Positions 1-9,621 of a stretch of DNA of 64,000 nucleotides are shown here, piece by piece. The DNA is from Candidatus Kapaibacterium sp. GTDB taxonomy: Bacteria > Bacteroidota > Ignavibacteria > Kapaibacteriales > UBA2268. The number at the start of each line of letters is the position of its first letter. Positions within the stretch are counted from its first letter, which is position 1. The stretch lies in the NCBI GenBank assembly GCA_013414795.1, contig CP058732.1:1587950-1651949 (forward strand), written 5' to 3'. The notes under the pieces are model-generated. The model was not told the DNA's origin. It was given only the letters and a program-made list of their open reading frames with translations, and searched no databases. A program made the translations under genes and the position numbers.

Positions 1-748
1 TAACAAGAACCTCAACAATGGCTTCTTGAATTGATGCACATAAATCATACAAATCTTGTTCGGGAATATCGTTTGGATAATTTTTTTGCAAAAAGTAACG
101 AACCGAAGTTTTTAACCCACTGAAACTAAAATCTAAATCATCGGAGTTAATTAGTCCACGAGGGAAATCGAAACGATTTGGGTTTCCCATTTTGGAAAGT
201 TTATCAATCTTTGGTCCAGCGGGATAGCCCAAGCCAAGAAGTTTTCCAATTTTGTCGAAGGCTTCGCCAGCAGCATCGTCACGGGTTGCACCAATCATTT
301 CGTATTCTACAAACGAACGAACAAGGAAAAGAGAAGTATGTCCACCACTAACGATCAATGAGATAAATGGAAAAGATAAATCTTCTCCTTCGAGAAAGCC
401 AGAATAAATGTGTCCTTCTATGTGGTCGATTGGAATTAATGGCTTGTTGAACCTCAATGAAATTCCTTTTGCATAATTCGTCCCAACGACAAGGGAACCA
501 ATCAGACCTGGTTGGTATGTGACTGCAATTCCGTCGACTTCTTCAATAGTTACGTTCCCTTGTTTGAGAGCATCATCAACAACTTTTGAAATTATCTGTA
601 TATGAATTCTTGATGCAATTTCTGGAACAACTCCCCCAAAATAATTATGCACAGTTTGGGAAGAAATCACATTACTCAGTGTTTGGTGATTTTTTATAAC
701 AGCAGCCGATGTTTCGTCGCAAGATGTTTCGATTCCTAATATTGTCAT
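1..748 (-). CDS. tsaD: tRNA N6-adenosine threonylcarbamoyltransferase TsaD (C-terminus cut by window edge)
   Basis: This gene makes the enzyme that transfers threonylcarbamoyl to A37 of ANN-decoding tRNAs in the cytoplasm, together with TsaB and TsaE. The reading frame is open to the window edge, so about 249 N-terminal codons of a protein usually near 335 residues are present. The N-terminal ATPase-fold motif GIETSCDETSAAV (residues 5-17) is clear. So are the metal-binding HIEGH (about 109-113) and the SGGHT segment (about 134). The ATG at 748-746 overlaps the TGA stop of cinA as ATGA, so the two are probably translationally coupled. tsaD is the last visible gene of a glmM-cinA-tsaD unit. 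The identification is secure; only the end is missing. Confidence 0.96.
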   Translation of the reverse strand, partial: MTILGIETSCDETSAAVIKNHQTLSNVISSQTVHNYFGGVVPEIASRIHIQIISKVVDDALKQGNVTIEEVDGIAVTYQPGLIGSLVVGTNYAKGISLRFNKPLIPIDHIEGHIYSGFLEGEDLSFPFISLIVSGGHTSLFLVRSFVEYEMIGATRDDAAGEAFDKIGKLLGLGYPAGPKIDKLSKMGNPNRFDFPRGLINSDDLDFSFSGLKTSVRYFLQKNYPNDIPEQDLYDLCASIQEAIVEVLV

Positions 749-2004
749 AGTTCTAAACCTTTTAAGAGGAAAAATAGCATTGTTAACGCAGAAGCAACGC
801 TTCTTTCTCTGTTAATTTCTCGGTCCCCACCGAATTGATGCAATTTTGCAAATGTTTCGTTGGGAGTCGATAAACCTATCCATACTGTTCCTACTGGCTT
901 TTTAGGAGTTCCGCCAGTGGGTCCAGCAATTCCAGTAATGCTAATCCCATAAGTAGAGTTGAATTTCTTTCGCACATTGTAAGCCATTTCAATCGCTGTT
1001 TCTTGACTCACCGCCCCGTACTTCGATAAAGTTTCGGTTGAAACACCTAGGTGTACTGATTTAATTTCATTGCTATATGCAATAATTCCCCCAAGGAAAT
1101 ATTTAGAACTACCAGAAATCTTTGTAAACTCCCCACCAAGCAAACCACCAGTGCACGATTCTGCGACGGCAACTGTTTCACCTCGTTCTTCGAGCATTTT
1201 GCCAACGGTTTCTGCTAATGTAACTTCGCCTTCGCCATAAACATAGTCCCCAACTTTCGAATAAATAAAACTCTTTACTTGCTCAATTTGGTGTTCTGCT
1301 AAGTCTATCGGCAAGCCTTTTGCTTCGATTCTTAATCTAACTCCTTTATACGAGGGCAAGAAAGCCAGATTTAAACCATTAAGGACAGATTCAACACCCG
1401 ACAGTTTATCGGCAAGAACACTTTCGGGAATTCCACAAGTTTGTAGAGTAACAAAAATGTGTGCTTCTTTCTTTTCTGATACAATTTTTGATTTCAGCAA
1501 AGGAAGAATATGTGTTTCCATAATAAATTTCATTTCTTTGGGTACGCCGGGCATCGAAACTAAAATTTTTCCGTTATGTTCAAATAACATTCCAGGTGCA
1601 GTACCAAATTCATTCTTCAAAGGCTTGCATTTCGAAGGCAAGTTTGCCAAATTCCGATTTCTTTCAGAAACTTCGTTTATTCCTCTTTTCTTGTAAAACT
1701 CTTTTATCCATTCCAAGACTTCTTCGTTGAAAATTAAAGTATCTTGAAAATATTTTGCTAATGTGGGTTTGGTTAAATCATCACTTGTTGGACCCAACCC
1801 GCCAGTGATTAAAACTACGTCAGATTTTTTCAGAAGGTCATCTACGCCATCAATTATTTCGTTTTGACTGTCGCCAACAACTCTGTGTTCCACAACTGTT
1901 GCGCCAACTTCAAGACATTTTTGGGCAATCCAGGATGCATTAGTATTAATGATTTGTCCAATAAGTATCTCATCTCCAATAGTTAAAATCGAAACCGATA
2001 GCAT
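745..2004 (-). CDS. cinA: CinA family protein (NMN amidohydrolase / ADP-ribose pyrophosphatase type)
   Basis: The protein has the full two-domain CinA architecture in 419 residues. An N-terminal MoaB/Mog-like domain (about 1-170) carries TGGLGPTSDD near residue 68. A C-terminal PncC-type amidase domain (about 255-415) carries AESCTGGLL near 283, followed by GAVSQETAIEMA and the GIAGPTGGT loop. The PncC half of this family deamidates nicotinamide mononucleotide for NAD salvage, and the N-terminal half has been linked to ADP-ribose hydrolysis. It lies 2 nt after glmM and overlaps tsaD by 4 nt, so it is the middle gene of a co-transcribed trio. The old name, competence-damage inducible protein, says little about function here. 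Confidence 0.94.
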   Translation of the reverse strand: MLSVSILTIGDEILIGQIINTNASWIAQKCLEVGATVVEHRVVGDSQNEIIDGVDDLLKKSDVVLITGGLGPTSDDLTKPTLAKYFQDTLIFNEEVLEWIKEFYKKRGINEVSERNRNLANLPSKCKPLKNEFGTAPGMLFEHNGKILVSMPGVPKEMKFIMETHILPLLKSKIVSEKKEAHIFVTLQTCGIPESVLADKLSGVESVLNGLNLAFLPSYKGVRLRIEAKGLPIDLAEHQIEQVKSFIYSKVGDYVYGEGEVTLAETVGKMLEERGETVAVAESCTGGLLGGEFTKISGSSKYFLGGIIAYSNEIKSVHLGVSTETLSKYGAVSQETAIEMAYNVRKKFNSTYGISITGIAGPTGGTPKKPVGTVWIGLSTPNETFAKLHQFGGDREINRERSVASALTMLFFLLKGLEL

Positions 2005-2006
2005 TT

Positions 2007-3380
2007 TTATTCCTCAAATAGTTTCTCAATCAATCTTGATATTTTGACTCTATCTTCGTCGTTTGATGTTTCGAAAATGACTCTTACCAAAGGTTCGGTG
2101 TTGGATTTTCTAATGTGAATCCATCCAAAATCGGAGTTAATTCGATATCCGTCTTCATTATTGACATCAAGCAAAGATAAACCCAATGAGTTGACAAGTT
2201 CTTCAATTTTATTTTCAATTTCTTCCTTAACCAAAAATTGACGCTTCTGCATAAAAACTTTTGGATAACCAGAGACGATTTCAGAAATTGGCTTATCCAA
2301 TTTTGCCATCAGTGACAAAATTAAAATCATTCCAACCAGAGAGTCTCGTCCATAATGACACACGGGTAAAATCACTCCGCCACTTCCTTCGCCGCCTATA
2401 ACCGCTTGGAGTTCTTTCATTTTCGTAACAACATTGATTTCTCCAACTGGTGCTCTTTCCAATTCGAAACCAAATTTACGGGCAACATATTCCGCCAGTT
2501 GTGTGGTGGAGTAGTTGACTACTACTTTATTGCTTTTGGGGTTTAAGTACTCAAGAAATAATCCAGCAGAATGAATAGCCAGTACAATTGTCAATTCTTC
2601 CCAAATTGGATTTCCAGTTTCGTCGATAATTACAAGTCTATCGGCATCGGGGTCGACTACAAATCCAATGTCTGCTTTAAATTCGCTTACTAACTTTGCA
2701 ACTTCTGTTATGTTTTGTGGATTAGGCTCTGGTGGATGGGCAAAAATTCCGTCACCATTGCAATTAATTTTAACGACTTCGCAGCCAAGTCTTTGTAAAA
2801 ATTCTGGGATAATTTTTGAACCCGAGGCGTTATTGGCATCGATTACAACTTTGTACTTTTTATTTTTTAATTTGTTAGCGATATTAGTCTCTTTAAAAAG
2901 TTGAAGATTAAATATTCGATTGAAATGATATTCGAAAGGCTCTGCGATTTCTTCTATTTGCAATGAACTTTGTTCCGAAAATCTAAAAGCAGAAGAATCG
3001 ACTATTTCAAACAGTTTGTTATTTTGATATCTGGTAAGAAATGTACCATCTTCTTGAATAAATTTTAAACCGTTCCAAATGGATGGGTTGTGAGAAGCAG
3101 TTATTGAAATTCCGCCCGAGGCTTTAAACTCCTCTACAAGTATCTGGATAGTAGGGGTTGGAACTATCCCAGCGAGTAGAACTTGACGATTTTGTGCAAG
3201 AAGGGTTCCAACAACAATTTTTTCTATCCAGAGTCCCGAAGGTCTGCCGTCTCGACCAATAACAATTGGACCCTCAGAAATGATTTCATTGAAGGAAGCC
3301 ACGTAATCAGAAATGATATTGGGAGTTAAACCTTTGCCAATCGTACCTCTTATGCCAGAAATAGACCTAATTAAATCCAT
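2007..3380 (-). CDS. glmM: Phosphohexomutase, probably phosphoglucosamine mutase
   Basis: This is an alpha-D-phosphohexomutase of 457 residues. The catalytic phosphoserine is in TASHNP (Ser96). The metal loop is DPDADR near residue 243, the sugar-binding loop is GGEGSGG, and the C-terminal phosphate-binding loop is RKSNTEPLVR near 431. The family interconverts hexose 6- and 1-phosphates. The form in this phylum, starting with a SISGIRGT segment, is usually assigned to glucosamine phosphate for UDP-GlcNAc synthesis. Specificity for glucose or mannose phosphate cannot be excluded from sequence. It starts the minus-strand unit glmM-cinA-tsaD and is divergent from the DoxX/MauE gene, with 57 nt between the two starts for both promoters. 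Confidence 0.88.
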   Translation of the reverse strand: MDLIRSISGIRGTIGKGLTPNIISDYVASFNEIISEGPIVIGRDGRPSGLWIEKIVVGTLLAQNRQVLLAGIVPTPTIQILVEEFKASGGISITASHNPSIWNGLKFIQEDGTFLTRYQNNKLFEIVDSSAFRFSEQSSLQIEEIAEPFEYHFNRIFNLQLFKETNIANKLKNKKYKVVIDANNASGSKIIPEFLQRLGCEVVKINCNGDGIFAHPPEPNPQNITEVAKLVSEFKADIGFVVDPDADRLVIIDETGNPIWEELTIVLAIHSAGLFLEYLNPKSNKVVVNYSTTQLAEYVARKFGFELERAPVGEINVVTKMKELQAVIGGEGSGGVILPVCHYGRDSLVGMILILSLMAKLDKPISEIVSGYPKVFMQKRQFLVKEEIENKIEELVNSLGLSLLDVNNEDGYRINSDFGWIHIRKSNTEPLVRVIFETSNDEDRVKISRLIEKLFEE

Positions 3381-3437
3381 ATATCTCCAAAATTTTGAAT
3401 TATCTTTTTCGTTAACATCATTTTAAAGTTTAGAACT

Positions 3438-3920
3438 ATGAGACGATACAAATATATTCAAATTTTTAGTTTTATTTTTCGAATTGTTCTAGGTGTAGTG
3501 TTTATTTATGCAGCCATTGGAAAAATCGACAATCCCTCAAATTTTTTCAAAGAGATTTCTAATTATCAACTGTTTCCAGCATTTCTTTCGCAAGTTGTGG
3601 CTATTGTGCTCCCTTGGATTGAATTACTAATTGGGGTATTTTTAATTTTTGGTTTGAGAATAAGAGCAAATTCTTTTATTAGTTTGGTTTTGCTGGTGGT
3701 TTTTACTTTATTAGTCATTTCGGCTTGGGCAAGAGGTTTAAACATTAATTGCGGGTGTTTTTCCCACACTGTTGAATATGTTGGTCTGAAAAAAGTTATC
3801 GATAATTTGCTAATGATTGTGGGAAGTCTGATAGTTTTTCTCTTCCCCGATGAACTTTTTAGCATTGAGAGATTAATTTATAATCAAAGTTCAAGTAAAA
3901 CAGAAAGTGAAATTTCTTGA
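3438..3920 (+). CDS. DoxX/MauE-like integral membrane protein
   Basis: A 160-residue membrane protein with about four hydrophobic helices. The N-terminal half has the GKI..P pattern of DoxX proteins (AAIGKIDNPSNF). A loop with a Cys pair, NINCGCF (about residues 112-118), is typical of MauE-like proteins, which are linked to thiol-disulfide or quinone redox chemistry. The partner is unknown here. The last 14 nt overlap the start of the comF gene, so the two are co-transcribed, although no shared role is evident. The family assignment is good; a specific function cannot be given. Confidence 0.8.
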   Translation: MRRYKYIQIFSFIFRIVLGVVFIYAAIGKIDNPSNFFKEISNYQLFPAFLSQVVAIVLPWIELLIGVFLIFGLRIRANSFISLVLLVVFTLLVISAWARGLNINCGCFSHTVEYVGLKKVIDNLLMIVGSLIVFLFPDELFSIERLIYNQSSSKTESEIS

Positions 3921-4623
3921 TTCTTTGCGTGATGCTTTTAATTTTATAATTGCTCCACCGATTTGCATTCTTTGCTCCAGTTTAATTGATACAAGATTAT
4001 GGGACTCAGCCCATATTTGTAAAGATTGCTTTCAACATTTGCCACCTTCTTTAAATTCTGAAACAATTCTTACTCGTTTCACCAGAAATTTCCCAGAAAG
4101 TCCAAATCCATTTAGTTTTGCATTCTCTTTGTTCGATTCCAGTAATAATCAAAAGTACCTTGAAATTATCCATTATTTAAAATATACAAAATTTAAGAAA
4201 ATAGGGTATTTTTTGGGAACAAAGTTGGGAGAACATATTTATAATGAAATTGAAAAACAGGGATTTAATATTGATTTTATCGTTCCTGTTCCAATTCACA
4301 AACTTCGAAGGAGAGAGCGGGGTTTCAACCAATCAGAGATTATTTCAGAAGCAATTAGCCAGGTGACTTCAATTCCAGTTGAATTTAATTTAATCAAAAG
4401 AAACATTTATACACAAAGCCAAACTCAACTTAATTTTGACGAGCGTAAAAAGAATGTTGAAAACGCTTTTGTTTTAGGCAAGTCTTCGAATTTCGTCCAA
4501 GGAAAGAACTTTCTTCTTGTCGACGATATAATTACAACGGGTTCAACTCTATTTAATTGTGCAAAACTGTTGAAATCCGTTGGGGCAAATGAAATGTTCC
4601 TTGCAGTTTTAACTACTGCATAA
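3907..4623 (+). CDS. comF: ComF family phosphoribosyltransferase-like protein
   Basis: A ComF/GntX-type protein of 238 residues. A Cys4 zinc-finger-like knuckle (C20, C23, C38, C41) precedes a type I phosphoribosyltransferase domain. The PRPP-binding loop VDDIITTGST lies near residues 205-214, and PVPIHKLRRRERGFNQS is the family signature in mid-protein. In naturally competent bacteria ComF helps single-stranded DNA uptake; in others the role is unknown. No other competence genes lie next to it. Its 3' end overlaps the convergent GH13-like gene by 15 nt. Confidence 0.9.
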   Translation: MKFLDSLRDAFNFIIAPPICILCSSLIDTRLWDSAHICKDCFQHLPPSLNSETILTRFTRNFPESPNPFSFAFSLFDSSNNQKYLEIIHYLKYTKFKKIGYFLGTKLGEHIYNEIEKQGFNIDFIVPVPIHKLRRRERGFNQSEIISEAISQVTSIPVEFNLIKRNIYTQSQTQLNFDERKKNVENAFVLGKSSNFVQGKNFLLVDDIITTGSTLFNCAKLLKSVGANEMFLAVLTTA

Positions 4624-6474
4624 TTTCTTAAGAACTAGATAACCGAACGGTTGAAGAATTAATTGTTCCTCGCTCGTAAGACAAAATTCTCCCAAAAGAA
4701 TCTCCGAGTTCAATAAAACTTTTTTGAGATTTTCAAACGAAAATTTTGCTTCGGTGTTTGAAAAGTTTCCAAAAACATAAAGTTCAACATCATTTGATTC
4801 TCTCGAATAGCAAACAACATATGGATTTGTTGTTTCAATTAATTTGATATGATAATTTTCGAAAGATTCTTTATCAAAGTGAAAATATGAGATGAGTTCA
4901 GAAATTGTTTCAATTAAGGATATGCAATTATCTGAATTCCAGCGAAATTCTATTGGGGAATATAAAGGTAAATTTTCTGGTGGATAAAGTGCAATTTCCT
5001 CTGGTTTAAAGCAAAGACCAGTGTTGTATGGAATTTCGTGAAAAAATTCGAAACCAGAAAGCATAAATCTAACCCCAGGCAAGAAAGCATCGAAAACAGC
5101 AACGAGTTTGTTGAATTCCATACCCAATTTTGCAGAACGAGGAGTGTTATGGGTTTCTGGTGCAAAGAAAAATGGAAGCGAGAAAGAATGATTTTCCAGT
5201 TTTTTGATTACTTCAAATAATTTTTGTGGGTCATTTTGATCAAAGAAAAAGTAACCAAGAGTTGCGTTATAGCCATCTTCTTTCGACTTTTCGGTAACAT
5301 TGAAATTTTCTTCCCAAAAAATAAAATCCTCTTTGTGTTTTCGAGCGGTAGTAATAATTTCTGAAAGTAATTCCTCGGGGATTGCATGACCCATATCAAT
5401 CATTGCTCCATCGATTCCAAAGGTATCGATATAATGCGGAATAATGCCAACTAAAAAATTCCAGAGGTCTTGCACTTTTTCGCCATTTTTAACTAATTCA
5501 TTGTCATACATTCGGATTGTGTTGTAAGCAATGTAATTAAAATTTGGATGGTTGTAATAGCGAAAGTAGGTTACATCAGTCCACAATGGCTGAAGGTCGT
5601 TTGGAGGCCAATCGGCAAAGGCAAAGGGTATGGTAACTTTGTTGCCATTTTCAAGCAAACCGACTATTCTTTCGCCTTCCTTAAAAACTTGTTTTGGAAT
5701 GGGAGTAAAAAGTGAAATATAATTTTTGTTTGGTGGAATTAAATCGGCAAAATCTTTTCTTTCGATTTTATTCAAAATAATATTCAATTCGTTTTCTGAA
5801 AATTTTGGGGGCTGATATCTATTGTTTATAAAATCATCTTCACGAATCCAATAGAACCAATCTGGATGTTCAAGAGCAAGGTCGCTGTCAATACTTGTTG
5901 TCCGAAAAACAAATTCCAATACCACTTTTATGTCCAAAATATGACAGGCTTCGACAAATGCTTTGAATTGAGTTTCTAAATCCAGTTGTAGGAAAGGTTC
6001 TCCAAGTCTGGGGTCAAGTCTATATGGATGAGTATATGCATAAGGTGAACCAAGTATCCCTTTTCTTCCATACTTACCAATTTGAAACACGGGAAGAAGA
6101 TAAATGATATCTACTCCAATCTTTTTAAGATAAGGGAGCAAAGAAATTGATTTGAGAAAAGTACCAGTTTCGTAAACAGAAGAATCTATGGGCTCAATAG
6201 AAATCCTTCCGTCGTTGTTGTGGTCAAAAGTAGTTGTATATCTCAAAAGCGTACAGTAAACAAAAGGAAAGTCCTTGCGAATTGTGTGTTCATCAGTTTT
6301 CCCATTTTTCAAAACATTGTCAATGCTTTTTAGGAAAAAATCCTTTGGTGAGATGTTGAGGAGGTCTGTGGAATACTCCTTGCCCAGCCAAATCCTTGGC
6401 AAATAGTAATTTTTTACATTTAAATTAGATTTTTCGATTTCATTTGCCAATTTTTCTAACGCTTCATATTTCAT
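4609..6474 (-). CDS. GH13 (alpha-amylase superfamily) protein with divergent active site
   Basis: A 621-residue cytoplasmic protein (no signal peptide) with an alpha-amylase type TIM barrel. Region I reads VVLEFVFRTT and is followed by EHPDWFYW, a segment that resembles the HPEWF of GlgE-type maltosyltransferases (GH13_3). A nucleophile-like Asp lies in DGAMIDMGH and an acid-like Glu in FWEENFN. Region IV reads ETHNTPR, where GH13 enzymes normally have an Asp (NHD, or NTPD in GlgE). A C-terminal beta domain follows. It may act on alpha-glucans or their phosphates, or be catalytically weak; substrate is not predictable. It is a lone gene, convergent with comF (15-nt overlap) and divergent from the TPR gene. 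Confidence 0.72.
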   Translation of the reverse strand: MKYEALEKLANEIEKSNLNVKNYYLPRIWLGKEYSTDLLNISPKDFFLKSIDNVLKNGKTDEHTIRKDFPFVYCTLLRYTTTFDHNNDGRISIEPIDSSVYETGTFLKSISLLPYLKKIGVDIIYLLPVFQIGKYGRKGILGSPYAYTHPYRLDPRLGEPFLQLDLETQFKAFVEACHILDIKVVLEFVFRTTSIDSDLALEHPDWFYWIREDDFINNRYQPPKFSENELNIILNKIERKDFADLIPPNKNYISLFTPIPKQVFKEGERIVGLLENGNKVTIPFAFADWPPNDLQPLWTDVTYFRYYNHPNFNYIAYNTIRMYDNELVKNGEKVQDLWNFLVGIIPHYIDTFGIDGAMIDMGHAIPEELLSEIITTARKHKEDFIFWEENFNVTEKSKEDGYNATLGYFFFDQNDPQKLFEVIKKLENHSFSLPFFFAPETHNTPRSAKLGMEFNKLVAVFDAFLPGVRFMLSGFEFFHEIPYNTGLCFKPEEIALYPPENLPLYSPIEFRWNSDNCISLIETISELISYFHFDKESFENYHIKLIETTNPYVVCYSRESNDVELYVFGNFSNTEAKFSFENLKKVLLNSEILLGEFCLTSEEQLILQPFGYLVLKKLCSS

Positions 6475-6539
6475 ATATACATTTCCTTTTAAAAGAGAAA
6501 AAAATAAAATTCGTCTAAAAGTTTTTATTTAAAGGAAAA

Positions 6540-8348
6540 ATGAAAATAGCAAAGTTAACAAAGATAATATTTTTGTTTTTACTCTTACCTTGTGTTTTTT
6601 CTACAATTTTCTCCCAAACCATTTTTGACGAAAAATTCAAATTGGCTTTATCTTTTGAAAAATCTGGGGATTTTGCCAAGGCGGAAGAAATTTATTCCGA
6701 AATTTATCAGCAAAACAAAAGTCGCCTCGATTTTTTCTTCGGATTAGTCCGTTGCAAAAAAGCATTGAATAAATTCAGCGAACTTATACCTATTGTTGAT
6801 GAGCAATTGAAGATTAACAAAAGTTTGGATTTATATTTGATTGCAGGGGAAGTTTATTGGGTGACTGGGAATTCAGAAAAATCTAAAGAATATTGGAATT
6901 TAGCCATAAAAACCTATCCCAAGAACGACTCAACATATATCAAACTTGCGAATTTGCAAAGCAATTTAAGGCTATTTGACCTTGCGATAGGGACTTTACT
7001 TGATGGTAGAAAAAATCTTGGAAATGAATCCTTGTTTAGCGACGACTTGATTAAACTTTTTTTAATTACAAAAAATTACGAAAAGGGTACAGACGAAATT
7101 CTAAAACAATTTGAAAAGAATAACGATTTCAACTGGGTGCAAGCGAAAATAACTTTATTCATTGACAACAAAGATACAAGAACAATTTTAGAAAATAGAC
7201 TAAAGAAAGGAAAATCTGGCTTTAATTTACAGTATAAATACCTACTTGCTTGGTTTTACTATTCAATTAAGGATTGGGAAAAGGCATTGAGTGCATACAA
7301 AGAGTATGATGAACAAACTAAATCCAATGGTTATGAAGTTTACCGTTTCGGCTACACTGCTTTAAAAGACGGTGAATATGATGTAGCAATTAAGGCTTTT
7401 GAATATGTGATTTCATTAGGTAGAAAAAGCGAGTATTTGACAAATTCAATTTATGGAATTGCAAAAGCAAGCGATTTAAAACTTTTGAATGGGGGAAAGG
7501 TACAATCTAATTTAGTACAAAATGTAGTAAAACGCTACGAGGATGTTTTGAAGGATGTTTCCAAGAATTCCGCCCTTTACTTTGAAATCAATTATCGAAT
7601 TGCTTATTTGAAAGCAGTTTATTTAGGCGATTTTCAAAACTCGGAAAAAATTCTTTTGGAAATGATTTCAAACAGATACAATCCGATGAATTTAAAAGCA
7701 AAACTACTTTTGGGAGACGTTTACTTGTATCAGAACCGATTTACCCAAGCAGAGACAAGGTATAGGGAAATATTCAATTCAAGTAAAGTCGGAAAACCAG
7801 AGGAATATTATCTTGCCATTCAAAAGTTAGGTAAAATTAAATATTACCAAGCCCAATTTGATTCTGCTCAATATTATTATTCTTTGTTGATTGAGGAAGC
7901 ACCTGGTGAAATTGCTAATGATGCTCTCGAAAAGAGTTTCTTGATTGAGAAATTCAAACAATATAATTTAGCTTTGTCCTTTCTTGCCACTGCTGAATTA
8001 AAACAGGAGATGAACAATTTAGATTCGGCAATCTTTTATTTAAATCAAGCAATTCAAAAAACAGAAGGTACAGATTTCGAAGAATACTTAACTTTAAAGA
8101 AGATAAAGTTGTATGCTGACGCAGGGTTATTTGAACTTTCTGAGAATGAAGCAAAAGATTTTTTAAATAAGTTCCAAAAATCAATCTATTTTGATGAAGT
8201 ATTGTACTTACTTGGTTTTTCGCAATTTAATCAAAATAAAACTTTGGAATCAATAAGTACTTTTACCGAATTGATAACAAAGTATCCTCGGTCTATATTT
8301 ACCCCAAAAGCCAGGGCAATCATTAACAAACTAAGAAAAGAAAGTTGA
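6540..8348 (+). CDS. Exported tetratricopeptide-repeat protein
   Basis: A 602-residue protein with a Sec signal peptide (residues 1-26, ending near FSQT, no lipobox). The rest is mostly TPR-like helical pairs. An early repeat reads KSGDFAKAEEIYSEIYQQN, and a late one resembles the YbgF/BamD type (FNQNKTLESISTFTELI). It probably sits in the periplasm or at the outer membrane as a protein-protein scaffold. It is monocistronic: it faces the GH13-like gene across 65 nt and ends 5 nt before the convergent murA. No catalytic motif is visible and the partner is unknown. Confidence 0.8.
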   Translation: MKIAKLTKIIFLFLLLPCVFSTIFSQTIFDEKFKLALSFEKSGDFAKAEEIYSEIYQQNKSRLDFFFGLVRCKKALNKFSELIPIVDEQLKINKSLDLYLIAGEVYWVTGNSEKSKEYWNLAIKTYPKNDSTYIKLANLQSNLRLFDLAIGTLLDGRKNLGNESLFSDDLIKLFLITKNYEKGTDEILKQFEKNNDFNWVQAKITLFIDNKDTRTILENRLKKGKSGFNLQYKYLLAWFYYSIKDWEKALSAYKEYDEQTKSNGYEVYRFGYTALKDGEYDVAIKAFEYVISLGRKSEYLTNSIYGIAKASDLKLLNGGKVQSNLVQNVVKRYEDVLKDVSKNSALYFEINYRIAYLKAVYLGDFQNSEKILLEMISNRYNPMNLKAKLLLGDVYLYQNRFTQAETRYREIFNSSKVGKPEEYYLAIQKLGKIKYYQAQFDSAQYYYSLLIEEAPGEIANDALEKSFLIEKFKQYNLALSFLATAELKQEMNNLDSAIFYLNQAIQKTEGTDFEEYLTLKKIKLYADAGLFELSENEAKDFLNKFQKSIYFDEVLYLLGFSQFNQNKTLESISTFTELITKYPRSIFTPKARAIINKLRKES

Positions 8349-8353
8349 AAATA

Positions 8354-9616
8354 TCAAAACTCATCTGTTGGTACACGTTCGATATCTGCCCCCAATTGTC
8401 TAAGTTTTTTATCGATAGACTCATAACCTCGGTCGATATGGTAAATTCGGATAACTTCTGTTGTACCTTCCGCAATTAAACCAGCAAGCACCAAGGCAGC
8501 GCTTCCTCGCAAGTCTGAACCCATAACAGTTGCACCAGTTAACTTTTTACCGCCGTAAACAATTGCGGTGTTATCGCTCATTTCAATTTCAGCACCAAGT
8601 CTTTGCAATTCGGGGACGTGTTTGAAACGGTCGGGATAAATAGTTTCTGTTACTTTGGAAACCCCAGTAGATTTAAGCATAAATGAGACCCATTGAGATT
8701 GCATATCAGTTGGAAAACCAGGATAAACCGCAGTAGTTATGTCAACTGGTTTGGGTGGTCCATCCATTCGTACGGTAACGCGGTCTTCGTGAATCTCAAA
8801 TTCGCAACCAGCCTCTTCCATTTTGGAAATAATTGCTGTTATATGGTATGGGTTACAGGATTCAATTGTTACACTACCTTCTGTAATCGCTCCGGCAATC
8901 AATAATGTTCCAGCCTCTATTCTATCTGGAATTACAGTTTCAGTGGCAGGATGAAGTTCGTTTACTCCTTCAATTTCAAGGACATTAGTTCCGATACCGT
9001 TGATTTTTGCACCCATTTTAACCAGGAATTTTGCCAATGCTGTGATTTCGGGCTCTATTGCAGCATTGGAAATAACAGTCGTTCCTTCTGCCAACACGGC
9101 AGCCATCATAATGTTACCCGTAGCACCAACACTTGGTACATCGAGATGAATCCTCGTACCTTTCAATTTTTCTGATTTAGCAATGACATAACCCGATTCG
9201 ATTTTGATTTCTGCGCCAAGTTTTTCAAGTCCTTTTAAATGTAAATCAACTGGGCGCGGTCCCCAAGCACATCCGCCCGGAAGAGATACTTTTGCCTGAC
9301 CAAATCTTGCTACAAGTGGACCAAGCACATAAAATGAAGCACGCATTTTTTTGACGTGCTCGTAAGGTGCCTCGAAACTGTTGATGTTACGGGAATCAAT
9401 AAAAAGTTCTCCGTCGTTAAGTTCAGAATAAATTCCCATATCGTTTAAAAGTCTGGACATTGTCCAAACATCCCGAAGATTTGGGACATTTTTTAAAGTG
9501 TAGGTTCCTGGGGCAAGTATTGTCGCTGGCATCATAGCCAAAACGCCGTTCTTCGCGCCAGAAATTTTTACTCTTCCACGAAGTTTTTTCCCGCCGTGAA
9601 TAACAAACTTTTCCAT
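8354..9616 (-). CDS. murA: UDP-N-acetylglucosamine 1-carboxyvinyltransferase
   Basis: MurA performs the first committed step of peptidoglycan synthesis, adding enolpyruvate from PEP to UDP-GlcNAc. The 420-residue length matches the family. Lys22-Asn23 (KISGAKNG) and the PEP-binding Cys116 in LPGGCAWGPRPVDLH are both present, so the enzyme should be fosfomycin-sensitive like other Cys-type MurA. The gene lies 5 nt downstream of the barrel-like protein gene on the same strand, so the two may share a transcript. It is convergent with the TPR gene. Confidence 0.97.
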   Translation of the reverse strand: MEKFVIHGGKKLRGRVKISGAKNGVLAMMPATILAPGTYTLKNVPNLRDVWTMSRLLNDMGIYSELNDGELFIDSRNINSFEAPYEHVKKMRASFYVLGPLVARFGQAKVSLPGGCAWGPRPVDLHLKGLEKLGAEIKIESGYVIAKSEKLKGTRIHLDVPSVGATGNIMMAAVLAEGTTVISNAAIEPEITALAKFLVKMGAKINGIGTNVLEIEGVNELHPATETVIPDRIEAGTLLIAGAITEGSVTIESCNPYHITAIISKMEEAGCEFEIHEDRVTVRMDGPPKPVDITTAVYPGFPTDMQSQWVSFMLKSTGVSKVTETIYPDRFKHVPELQRLGAEIEMSDNTAIVYGGKKLTGATVMGSDLRGSAALVLAGLIAEGTTEVIRIYHIDRGYESIDKKLRQLGADIERVPTDEF

Positions 9617-9621
9617 ATCAA

